Position numbers and translations under genes: made by a program. From Congeria kusceri (Eukaryota; Mollusca; Bivalvia; Myida; Dreissenidae), in assembly GCA_027627225.1 (NCBI GenBank), contig CM051030.1, positions 20,975,105 to 21,039,104 on the forward strand: a stretch of 64,000 bases of DNA, read 5' to 3'. This document shows, piece by piece, positions 11,454 through 22,765 of the stretch. The notes under the pieces are model-generated. The model saw nothing but the letters and a program-made list of their open reading frames with translations, ran no database searches and was not told the origin of the DNA. Each line of letters begins with the position of its first letter. The stretch's first letter is position 1.

Positions 11454-12850
11454 TTTTGTTTAATTATTTAAAATTTTAGGTGGGGGAATTTAGGCTTAAA
11501 TGAGGTACCTATTGTTTAAAATTTACGTGACTCAATACGGAAATAAACGAGCGTCGTCGAACGATACTGAGTTGGTTCGTGGAACACTACCGTTCTAGCA
11601 GTATATGTTCCCAGCGGCGTTTATTGGGGGTAATTAACATACAACAATCTTGGTATTCGTATCATTAACCTTATAATCTGCAGTTTGGCTTATTTTACGA
11701 GTAGACAGTGAAATCCACAAGGAAATTTAGATGTATTGTTTTGTTTAAATCATCGCATTAAAGTTATATTCTTTGAGATTTTTCAGAGTATGCATGTTAA
11801 TTTATAGCCGAAGGCACACCTTCAATTATTGTTTAATTAAAGATAAGAAATTGAGTTTCAATATTTTGATACAAAAACAAGTTCTTTAAGTGAAAAAAAC
11901 GTCAGCATAATGCCCAAAATTAATAAAAGAAACAAAGGAAAAATAAAAAATTGTTTTAATATGCGTAACAATAATTCCATTCTTAACTTAAGACAAAACA
12001 AGCTAAAATAACTGAAATTACAACGTATTGGTAATGCAACTATTAACATTTATAACTTTAAATGATCTAACTTTTTTTTAACTTTCTATACTAAAGCTTA
12101 AGATATCAAATGAAAATGTGACCATGTAGGCACTATATTGGTCCGTGGTATGAAAGACACGTGTTAACTGTGTAACAGAGAAATAATGATGTGTACAGTT
12201 TTGTATTTGTATTTGTCAATTTGTCATTTGGTGTCAATTGTTGCTTTTTATGCCATTAAGTATATGTTTTTCCAAGGCAGTTCACTGTTTCTTAAATTTG
12301 TTTGCCATTTAGTTTGTGTTTTGGATGGTTGATTTAATGTTTGGATGCGTAAAATATTATTTATTTTTATTTTTTTTAGTCGCAAAAATTTATGTATGAC
12401 AAATATTTGTGCACATGGTGTTCATTCTAGTATGGTTAATTAATTTCCAAAATTTTAATCGATTAATCAGCAATAAGTTCTGACTAAATAACCTATAAAT
12501 CAGGATTCTTGAAAGTAAAGGAAATCACCCTAGAATGCAACGTTTCAATGATTAACATTGTTTTATTTAGTTTGGCAATGAATGATTTACATGACAATTA
12601 TAAAGGAAATCGGCATAAAACTTGTGTTTTTTTTTTCACAGTTTGTGAACTGAATTATCTTACGAACGCGCTGGACTATTGACAAGATACCTATCATATT
12701 AATTATTGAAAGTTAAGCAACCGCACACAAACTATAGATCTGTATCTTGTGTTGGGTACAAAAATGCCAAATTAAAAAAAATACAACAAACATGGCGTAG
12801 ATACAGCTACATGTAATGCTAAGGGTCTGAAAAAATAAGCACTACATATG
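11454..12850. other. AT-rich non-coding stretch
   Basis: No gene, RNA or clear repeat is recognised. 'gataagtacaggcggattta' just before it is the last decayed piece of the preceding satellite. Confidence 0.5.
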
Positions 12851-13430
12851 GATTAGTTGAGCAATGAATTTATTTTGTTATTTTTGCTCACCGCATGTAT
12901 CATGCATCGTCTGTCTTCCGTTGTCATGAAATCTCGGATGGAATCTTTAATGGGCCAAATCAGACCAGAAGCACTTCTTATTTTGCGTCTCTTTCGAGGA
13001 AAATGCAAACATTGCCTTTTTCAAACTGAGAGACATCATTTTTCATCCTATCTGGACAATCTTTCAGTTTGTGTGTGACAGTATGGCATATGCAGATGCC
13101 AAGAAAATCATAAACATCGAAGTTATTACCCTTTGTTCGATGGACAAATATAACAAAAAATTTAATTTTCTATGTTAAGACTTTTCATTCAATCTTAACC
13201 AAACTTCCGTAATGTATATGAGGCCATAAGATGATTAAGAAAGCTGGAAGTAGAGAGTTATGACCCCGTGTTTGTGAAAGAAAATGTAAACATTCTAAGA
13301 CATTGTCTTAATTTTTCATCAAATCTAATAGTTTGTGTTGGACCATATATAATATCACATCAGAGTCTTAAAATTGACCAGAGCAGGCAATAACACCGGG
13401 GTTATTGCTGGGGTGAAAATAAATGGAAGA
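12851..13430. repeat. Dispersed bivalve-type repeat (tandem degenerate)
   Basis: The text 'ttgctcaccgcatgtatcatgcatcgtctgtcttccgttgtcatg' followed by 'ggccaaatcagaccagaagc' and repeated phrases such as 'gcaaacattgcctttttcaaac' / 'gtaaacattctaagacattg' is a degenerate, non-coding dispersed repeat. The 73-codon frame inside it shows no domain. Confidence 0.45.
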
Positions 13431-14769
13431 AAAAATGGACTTGATGCAGGATGGGTACCGGAACTTCATATTCCACCCAATCAATACCAAACATCTATTT
13501 GTCGATGACCATCAGGTCAAATACAAATTTAAAAATAGGAAGTGTAGATGATAATAAAGCTTCACTCTAAGAAAGAAGCGAAACAAGACGGCATGCATGA
13601 CTTGCCTTTGCACAGCCATCCCCATTATCTTTCTGGTCTGCAGCATTAACACTCAATTACATTAAGAACATCTCCGGTCTGACGCTACTATATTATTTGG
13701 TGACTGGATCTGATGATTTCGCATTATGGGTCACGTGAATTATCGTGAACGTTGGATGTTTAGTCGCCTAAGATACCACTATATCCATTCTTATCCACTT
13801 GGAAATTAACTGGAAATGATTTATTCGCGAGGATCAGTTGGAAATGCATAACATTTCAAAAACCGTGGCCAACCTTTGCTGTGCAAAATGCAATTACATT
13901 GGGCTTTGCACTGCTGATATTTTATTGTTCGGAAGGTCATTTGAACGTTTCCTGTTAGGTAGGATTTGATTTTAATGAGATTGCGTTAACATTGTCCTCC
14001 AAAACTGAGTGCAATATTTGGATATCAGGGGAAGGAAAATATACCGGGTTTCCTATACTCGTTAATAGCAATTATTAATGTTTATTATTAAGCAAGGGAA
14101 AAACGATGAGCTTAAGAAATATGACAGTTAAAAAACTAGACAAATAAATACAAAGACCATACATTTTTACATTTTATAACCTTGTTTAGACTTTTCACAA
14201 AAGTAAAATCTCGACCAATCTTTAACAATACTGTGTGGAACCATCTTTTTTCTTTGTTTATAATTAAGAAATAACAGCTTTGCTAGAGACGAATATTAGT
14301 TCTAAAATCATATTAATATATGTAAATGTATACATTTAATTCTATTGAACAATGCATTTAAATACATGTGCATGTGCGTTATTTAATTATATTATTGCAT
14401 ATAAATGAATCAGATCTCGTGTTCGAGTTAAAAGAAATGGAATGGAAATTTTTCAAGAAAGAAAACTCATGCATAGATATCTTCAATTTATCGACGAATC
14501 CCAAATCTTAATCGTTGACAAAATGTTTAATTGGCACAACACTAGTGTTTTCTAATAGTATTTGAAAGATCTATATTTAGTGGAATACTTTTTTTTAAAG
14601 AGTAGTGCATAAAAAAATTATTTATCGGTATGTCGTATACGTAACAAAATGTTTGAAAATTATCCCGCCCCCCCCCCAAAAAAAAATCATTTATTATATA
14701 ATCCAATAATTGGTCGACATACTTAATGCCTCTTTCAAACCAATCTTTGTAGAAAAACGTCGGGTTATC
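13431..14769. other. Non-coding stretch
   Basis: No gene is recognised. It is AT-rich, with a C9 run at about 14668-14676. Confidence 0.45.
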
Positions 14770-15596
14770 TGCTTAAATATCAATAACTTTACAGTTTTTA
14801 GACTTTTCTATATTATTAATAGTATTACTCCATGCTTGCAGTATATTATATAAAAACAAGTTTTCTTTTAATATATTTTGTAAGCACGTGTTGTAAATGT
14901 TGCAATGAAATATTAAATTGGCTCCGTATTTTTGCAATATTTTATCATGAAAACACTTGCAGTGTCCATTATTTTGTTTATCAAGCAATCTCTTTACCCA
15001 GCTGGTTTTGATCGAGTTAACAAAGGTTTCAATATATGTTAGTCTTAGACCGCCTAATTCAGTTGGTTGTATTATATTGTTTCTTTTTATTTTATATGGT
15101 TCTCCATCCTATATGAATTCAAAAATAACCTCATAAATTTCGTTTAATATTCCTTTACTTGAATAAGGCAAAAACTTTAATATGTAAACTAGTTTCGGTA
15201 ATGGAAATGTCTCTAAAACCGTTAATTATCCACTAAGGGTAAGTTTTCTATGTTGCCCAGCTTTTAAGACAGTTTTGAAATCTTTTAATTTTGGAATTAT
15301 ATTTTTAGTATTGTTTCGTTTTCATTGTTGGTAAAACTTATACCTAATGTTGAGCCTTCGTTTGAAGTCCATCTAAATTTAATATATTTCATTAATTCTA
15401 TGTTGGTGTTTTTATATTTTCCAATTTTTAATACAGTACAATTACCTTTAAATTAGAATCAGTCCTGATGATATTCCGAATGCCAGTAATTATTCTATTA
15501 AATGGTACAATGAATTAAAATTTTTGTAACAGAAGTATGTTGCGTCATCAGCGAACAGGGATTCTATTTCTTCTGCTGGCTATATTGTTATACCTT

Positions 15597-16345
15597 TTAT
15601 AGACTCATCAGATGTATATCATGTGATAAACATTCAATGTATATAATAAACAAGGAAGATAAAAGGCATCCGTGTCGCACACCTCTTTCAATATTGAAGC
15701 TATTAGAGAAGAAACCGTTGTTTGTAATAAGGCTATTTATATTTTTATTAAAAAAAGGTTTTACCCATTGTATGAGGCTTTCCCCCAATTTTTTTTTCCA
15801 AGCACGAGAACATAAATGAATGATGTAATAAATCAAAAGCCTTTTTAAAATCCGCACAAAATATAACGCCACATGTATCTGACTTAAAAAAGTTATAACA
15901 TTCTTGTATAATTCTCACATTTTTACCAATATATCTTCCTTTTATAAAACCGGATTGTGATCTGGAAATAATTGAGGGTAATATTTTTTTTTAATTCTGT
16001 TTGCTGCAATTTAATAGTCTGTGTAAAGTTAACTTGAAAGGCGCCAATTTTAGAGCGATTCGAGATTTTTGCCAGGTTTATGTATAAGGGATATTATTCC
16101 TTGCTTTTGTAATGTGATAATTTCTCCAATATGGTTTAAGTAATATAGGGAATCAGTTAGGTATAGTTTGATATCGTTCCAATATATTTTGTAAAGTTTA
16201 AAGGTGATTCCATCAGAGCCTGGACTTATGTTAGTCTGCATTTCTTTAAGACCTAATTTACATTCGTATTCTGTAAATAGACCATCACATTTATATTTTT
16301 CTATTAAGTGTGTTGGAAGGAGTATTAAATATAGAATTCGTCTCG
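15597..16345 (-). pseudogene. Reverse transcriptase remnant of the LINE
   Basis: The upstream part carries 'PGSDGITFKLYKIYWNDIK', 'LQKQGIISLIHKPGKN' and related RT motif 1-2a residues. The downstream part (15872-15597) carries 'GVRHGCLLSSLFIIYIE', equivalent to the G-V-R-Q-G-C-P-L-S-P motif of L1-like RTs. The frames do not join, and the catalytic FADD-type motif is not intact in the readable part. The region decays further towards 14770. Confidence 0.75.
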
Positions 16346-17675
16346 ACTGTTCTTTTATATGCTCCCGAAGGGAGCTTCGGGACATATGGTAATCGCATCG
16401 TCCGTCCGTCTGTCCGACTGTCCGCCGTCACGCTTCTTGTGCGGAGCATAACTTCATTAGTATTGAAGGGATTCAAATGAAACTTCATATCATGTAAGAT
16501 GACAGAAAAAAGGAAGTGCAGGGCACAAGGATCATAACTCTTTCTTTAAAATTTACGGAGTTATTGCACTCTGTTTTATTTCCTAATGTGAAGCATTATT
16601 TTTCTTGTAAGGAGTATAAAAAAACTTCATTAGTATTGAAGGGATTCAAATGACACTTCATAGAATGATAGAAGACAATGAGAGAAAGTGCAGATCACAA
16701 GGACCATAACTATGGCTTCAATATTTACAGAGTTATTGCCCTGTGTTTGCTTGTCTTATGCGGAGCTAAACTCACTTAGTATTGAAGGAATTAAAATGAA
16801 ACTTCATATAATGATAGAAGACAATGAGATAAAGTGCAGTGCATAAGAATCACAACTCTTTCTTCAATATTTATGGAGTTATTGTCGTTTGTTTTATTTC
16901 CTTATGTGAAGCATTAATTTTCTTGTGCGGAGCATATCTCAATTAGTACTGAATGGATTAAAATGAAACTTTATATAATGATAGAGGACAATGAGAGGAC
17001 CACAACTCTTTCTTCAATATTTACGGAGTTATAACCCATTGTTTTAGTTCATTATGTCAAGCATAAAATTTCTTGTGCGGAGCATTACTTCATTAGTATT
17101 GAAGGGATTCAAATGAAACTTCATATAATTCTAGAAGACAATGATAGAAAGTGCAGAGCACAAAGGTCATAAATCTTTCTTCAAAATTTACAGAGTTATT
17201 GCTCTTTGCTGTTTAATTTTTGTGTGTGGACTTAAACTCCATTAGTATTGAAGAAAATGTAATGAAACTTCATATAATGATAGAGGACGATGAGAAGAAG
17301 TGCAGAACACAAGGACCACAGCTCTTTATTCAATATTTACGGAGTAAATGCCCTTTGTTTTTTTGTGCAGAGCAAACTCTATAAGTGTATAAGGGATTTT
17401 ATATAAAACAAAATATATTGATACAGAACATTGAAAGGCAGTGCAGAGTACAAGGACCATAACTCTTTCTAACTCTTTCTTCAATATTTATGGAGTTTTT
17501 GTAAAACCACATATATTGATAGAGAATGTTGAGAGGAAGTGCATATTACAAGGACCATTACGTTTTTTGTAAAAAGCGTCATATTTTGCCAACATGTAAC
17601 TGACATTGTGTTGCCTTACTCTGACAAGCATATCCTTCGCGGGGCATACGTCACATCCTGTGACAGGCCTTGTTT
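16346..17675. mobile_element. Repeat element nested inside the LINE
   Basis: One end is 'atgctcccgaagggagcttcgggacatatgg' followed by CGTCCGTCTGTCC words. The other is 'cttcgcggggcatacgtcacatcctgtgacaggcctt'. Between them lie about seven degenerate units of 'cttgtgcggagcataacttcattagtattgaagggattc...gatagaagacaatgag...ttcaatatttacggagttattgccc'. No protein is encoded. LINE ORF2 similarity resumes on both sides, so this inserted later. Confidence 0.7.
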
Positions 17676-17920
17676 GTATACAATTTCTTTCAATTACCGT
17701 TGTTCTTTATCCTAGTAATTTCAGTGTTGTGTACAATTAATGTATGTATTGTCTTTTGTTCACCGTTTCTTTTTTCCATGTTTGCTAAAGTATTTTGTAT
17801 ATTTTTCATTATGTTGATCAAGGTTGGGTTTACCTCGTAATATGATTCCGTTAAGTTTGTCGTGATATTTTTCCTCCAACACAAGTTTGTTACCTAACAG
17901 ATTCTTCTCAATATCTTCCC

Positions 17921-17921
<1 letters not shown>

Positions 17922-17961
<40 letters not shown>

Positions 17962-18003
17962 TTATTATTATTATTATTATTAGTAGTAGTAGTAGTAGTA
18001 GTA

Positions 18004-18041
<38 letters not shown>

Positions 18042-18045
18042 TTTA
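17922..18045. repeat. Compound trinucleotide microsatellite (AAT/ATT/AGT)
   Basis: An (AAT)n run is followed by (ATT)n and (AGT)n. It lies within the LINE and produces artefactual low-complexity frames. Confidence 0.95.
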
Positions 18046-18329
18046 GTGTATGTAATTCTAGTTTGTTGATATCCTTTTTCTTGTAAGAAGTGTATTAAAC
18101 GGTAAAAGTAGTATTTGTAATATTTCCTTTTGTTACCTCACGTAGAATATTTGGGTTAGCTTCTTTGTTATCTTCACTTGTATTTATTATTGCTTCTTTT
18201 ATTTGCTGTTGATGTGTTAAATCTAATAGAAAACCATTATTTTATTAAAAATATCATAGACCTCGTTCACTCTGTATGTTATTAAGTATAAACTTTGTGT
18301 AACTATTGAGTGGTCAGTCATAAAACCAG

Positions 18330-18800
18330 GTTTGATAGTGGAAAAGTGGATCAGGTTCAGTAATGAGATGACGTTAAAAAGTAGTCGAGTATACAACACA
18401 ATCTAGGTTTAGTATTTGCGTGCCATGTATCTTTGTATTCGTCTGCATGTAAGGCACAGAATACGTCAATAAAGTCACAGTTTTCTAAGATAATGCTTAA
18501 AATGATTCTGAATTTTGGGTGTGAATATGAATTTTTATTTAATTTGTCCTTTAAAGGATTAAGTACGTAGTTAAAATCTCCTCAAATTATTATGTTTTAT
18601 CCGTGTTTTCAAGAATAAAAGTTTGCAGGCTATCATAGAACGAAGAGTAATCTATATTTGAACCATAGATGTTGACAATATTAATTTGAATATCATTTAT
18701 TTCGATTTCGATGCAAGCCATTCTACCTAGTATAATGTCAAAAGTTGTTTTACTATTAACTTCTTTTTGTTTCCTATCAGGATTGTGACACCTAACTTAT
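18330..18800 (-). pseudogene. AP-endonuclease domain remnant of the LINE
   Basis: Minus-strand translation gives 'TNKLGVTILIGN', 'MACIEIEINDIQINIVNIYG', 'FEGDFNYVLNPLKDKL' and 'DTWHANTKPRLCCILDYFL'. These correspond to the substrate-binding strands, the GDFN metal-site segment and the 'W..P....RIDYIL' segment of L1-type endonucleases. The conserved R-I before D-Y is altered and there are in-frame stops. Confidence 0.7.
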
Positions 18801-19000
18801 TGGTTTGTGAAGATTTTACCATCCCACTCTGTTTTAATGGTAACTTATTTATTAAAGGTCAAATGACTTTCCTGTAATAAGCATATGATGTATTTTATCA
18901 TATAACCATTTAACTATTTTATTTCATGTTTCTTTGTTTTATATAACCTTTGCCGTTAAGAGAACATAAGTTATTACTCTTTTTTTTTTATAATTAAATT

Positions 19001-20843
19001 GATTTCATACTTCAGATTCAGTCTCTTGGCGTTCTCATTTTTGGTTAAAAGTACAATGTGTAAGCACATGATATCAGTTAATGATACGGGCATTGTTAGT
19101 ATATACAAAAGTTATAACATAAACAGGAGAAACAGTTCGAATAAACAATAAAAAAATAAATACAATTACACAAAGGCTAAGGTAAAGTCAAGAGAGAATA
19201 CAATACCTGTCATTCAAAATAAGTGTAAACATGTATTGCGTGTACTCATGCATACTGTAACTGCTCATTTGTGTGAGTTAATTTTTCTGACATGTGTGCA
19301 GTTATTACAATATATTTCATTTAATTTCAGGTGTAATGCATAAACAATCATTTTTAAAAGATAAAGTCAAGAACAATTTTGGAGTTTAAAAGGATTATAT
19401 CAAAGATTAGGTATAGTGCATAAGATCATGTATGATTATAATCACGATGATAATATACATTGTTGAAAATTACTGACTTGGTGCTACGAATATACCATAC
19501 AGTTTAAAAGGTAATTTCCATGTCCTCATTTGTAATTAAAAAGGGTGCGTATACAAATAAAGATAGAACCCAGCTCCCCGAAATCGGCTGCGACGTGATC
19601 CCGGCGGCGATCAAATCGGCAGCATCGCTTAAATTACCGCCCTTTATCGCTTAAACTGCCCAGCCTTTTGCTCGACCAGCACCTTTGTTTTCATTATCTT
19701 TAATTTGGAAATTCTTACTTTTATACAACTGAAACTATTACAATTATTTCTCCTACTAAAATCGCAATAACCGCGGTTTTCATATTTAAATAAAAACTCC
19801 TTTGGAGGCAATGTACATCACCATTGAAGCCTGCTAGGCTGCATTTTTGTATGGAACTAATTTTAATCATACATTGTATTCAGATTCGTTGAAAAGCCTA
19901 GCTGTTTTTTCCGCCTTGAAATTCTGTCATGTGCGCTAGTTTTTTTTACATTTTTTTTTTAATTTCATTAATTTTTTTCGGATGCGAAAGAAATCAATCG
20001 TTCACATCAGTTATACTAAATGCGGACATTAAAAGCCGAATAAATCGCCGTTTTTTTTAAAATACTGGAATATGCGGTTCTTAATCGACATAAAATACGG
20101 CTCTGTATCTCTATTTAAAAAGCGTGTTTTTCTACAAAAGCGCGCGAACATTATGTTGCCATGCACATGGTCACGTATGCCTCATGAAAAACGTGCGTGT
20201 ACTGGTCACGTGCTTAATTGCAGTGTTTATGTGAGCAAAATTAAGTTTGACGACGTTAAATTGTATTTTAAAAGTAGGCTCTATATAACATTAATCGTTT
20301 GCATATATTTGATTGTCAATTTGTTAAATGGATAAGAAAATTACCGGGATAAAATAAAACTTCAAATATAATAATCAAATGTTTTAAATGCCTGTTCACT
20401 TTTCCCGGCTACGCTAGTATTTTTAGTTGTTAGTTAGGTATAAACTCCGCCCTAAAATCGCCGTATTTGATTGGCTAATGAGATCGTTATGGGCGGAACT
20501 ACACAGTTCAGTCACATGTCAATTACACTTGGAAGTTAGACGTTATCGATTAATACGGCGTTCGTTTATGGCCCTGTGGTTAAAGATCGGTGTAATAGAT
20601 AAAAGGAATTAAGGGTAGTCGCTTTCAAAATTAAAGCATGGCAACTGACTAACTGCTTTGAAGGCATGTCGGTCCCGACAAGTGATACAGGCCTGCGGGA
20701 AACCCTGTTAAGAGTACGTAAACAATAATTACAAATTAAGGAATGAAGGTGATACACGGTGTTTTTCCTGTATATTTGTATACGACATGGATCCAGATCC
20801 GTGTATACGGCAACAATATGACACCGGCCAGGGTAAACATGCC

Positions 20844-20878
<35 letters not shown>

Positions 20879-21774
20879 ACAACACAATCTATTTAAATAG
20901 AATATAACTATAAACGGTAGTTTATTTCAATTTTTTTTTTTAATTAAACCGTGCATTTGTTTCTGCCTTAAAATGATAAATAGAATAAATAGAACATAAT
21001 AGGTTATGATACATTAATTCCTGAACTTATAAATTAACATAACCATACAATAAATAAAAGCAAAGTGAATATTAATATTCATCCTCTTGTAAATCTATTA
21101 TATACTTGTTATAACTTAATCTCTGATTAGAAAATCAACTTTCAGTTAAGTTTCAATACTAATTCAACCAATATACGATAAAGTATAATGTCAATTTTAT
21201 TGCAGTCCGTAATTTATTGCCGATACAAGACCGTAGAAGGCCGAATACCGAGAAGGATTTCGTACATTTGCGTGAATTGGGTGAAACTTACCTCTAGAAA
21301 AATTACATGTGATACTTAAGTTAACAAAGGATATTTTAAATGCCAATTTTCATTAAGAAAACTAAATTGTATCGACAGGAACATGATTTTCCTAACTTAG
21401 TCCACCTGTTCAATTTTGAATTTAAATAGAGAAATACTGTTTTTGCAGAAATTTCCTAACCTGCTGTCAGCAGATTCAACATAATTGCCTTATACTTACA
21501 TTGATATAAGAACAAAATGACACCGATACTTTTAAAACCTTAAAAGGACGGTTCAAACGTTAAGTTTTCAAAACGAAAAAAATACCATTTTTTACAGAAA
21601 ATATTTTATATTCAAATGCGACCTGTTGAATTTTGATATTTAAATTATTAAAAAAGTATGATTGTTTGAAGTACACAGTTCTTAATTTTCCCATTCAATT
21701 CAATGTTAAATCTTACCATCGATTTTGATCAATAGCGACAGTGGGATTGCATTGAAAGTTGGATATAAGAAACA
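19001..21774. other. Non-coding stretch
   Basis: No gene is recognised. It has a somewhat GC-richer island around 19565-19680 and 20440-20600 and a T run of about 30 near 20845-20875. Confidence 0.45.
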
Positions 21775-21987
21775 CTCCAAATTATTCCATCGTTTAGCTT
21801 ACAAATGCTTGATACATTTTATCAATTTCAACTGATGATTACTCATAAACAAAACGGTTTTTACAGTATATGTCTTGGTGGGTGTTATTTTGCTCCCGTG
21901 TATGTATACACCGTTCGTTTATGTTTGGAATCGGTAACAAAAAGTTGAAAACATGGTAAATTCGTCAATCTGTGAACAGGTCCCTTT
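21775..21987. repeat. Half copy of the TIR element, inverted
   Basis: The reverse complement of this segment matches the left half of 3403-3917. It has the terminus 'tgtgaacaggtccctttaa', then 'caactttttg', 'aaaacggttt', 'atgattactcataa' and 'ccaaattattccatcgttta'. The tRNA-like centre and the other terminus are absent. Confidence 0.65.
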
Positions 21988-22353
21988 AATTAAAAACACA
22001 CACACAAAAATAACAATTAAAAGTCAGTATCCATTCCTGTTATTATTAGAAAAAGCCAAGCTGAACAACGAAATGTAAAACAAAATGTTTTTGGCACAGT
22101 ATAATCTCTTGGGCTGATTAGGCAAACATTTAAAGTTATGTATTGAATAATTTATGTAATTTTAAACGGTTTTTGTGCAGCAAAAATGAATCTTACAATT
22201 TTCAAAACAATTTCAATATACAGTTACTACCAAAATGCTTTATTGCGTATATGTCAATAATTATATATGATTTTAGTAATATTATCTTGAAAAACACAAA
22301 CAGTCAACACATTCTGAAGTTGAAGAAAAACTAAATCAAATATGTCAATTCTT

Positions 22354-22765
22354 GTTAGTACTACACTAGCTTTTAAAAACGTTAGGCCAAAGAAAAAAGT
22401 TCTGAGTTTCGGGCAACCCGATTGTGCCTAACGAAAAAAACCCGACCCTAAAGTTTTAGCGACAATTGTTTTCCATGCCGTACTTTGTCAGATTTTTGTT
22501 TGTTTATTTAACGAAATGTGTCTAAAAAAAAAATGCAAAACAACTCAAACCAGACCCTACCTAACTTTTTTGAGATCGTTGCCCGAAACACACAATTTAT
22601 TTGGCCTCAGCGGGAAGTTATACAGGCAGCTGCTGAAATAATTATTTCAATATCCAGTTCTCTTAAGTTTGTATTTATGTATCCACAAGGAACAACTTAT
22701 CACCGTAATGCATTTATTAATTATTTTGGTAAAGTAAATTACACTAACTAATATGTAAACAAAAG
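22354..22765. repeat. Duplicated block, segment A, right copy
   Basis: This is collinear with 1-475 (see that entry for shared words). It ends near 'cactaactaatatgtaaac', corresponding to 'aaactgactaataaaaaaat' at about 490 in the left copy. The inserted material begins immediately after it. Confidence 0.75.

Larger units (their letters stand above)
14770..19000 (-). mobile_element. Decayed L1/Tx1-like non-LTR retrotransposon, nested
   Basis: Read on the minus strand, the order is an AP-endonuclease-like region (about 18800 to 18330), a linker with '...EEKYHDKL...NEKYTKYF' (about 17900 to 17690), an RT core (16345 to about 15600) and a C-terminal remnant (14988-14773). This is the order of a single-ORF2 L1/Tx1-type element. 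It is interrupted by another repeat (about 16346-17675) and by trinucleotide runs (17922-18045). Many stops and frameshifts show it is dead. No 5' or 3' terminus or target duplication could be set. Confidence 0.75.

Noticed and set aside
12857..13078. 73-codon frame with hydrophobic start
   Set aside because: Lies in a degenerate dispersed repeat and has no recognisable domain.
17887..18069. Low-complexity frame of Ile, Leu and Val runs
   Set aside because: Translation of trinucleotide microsatellites.
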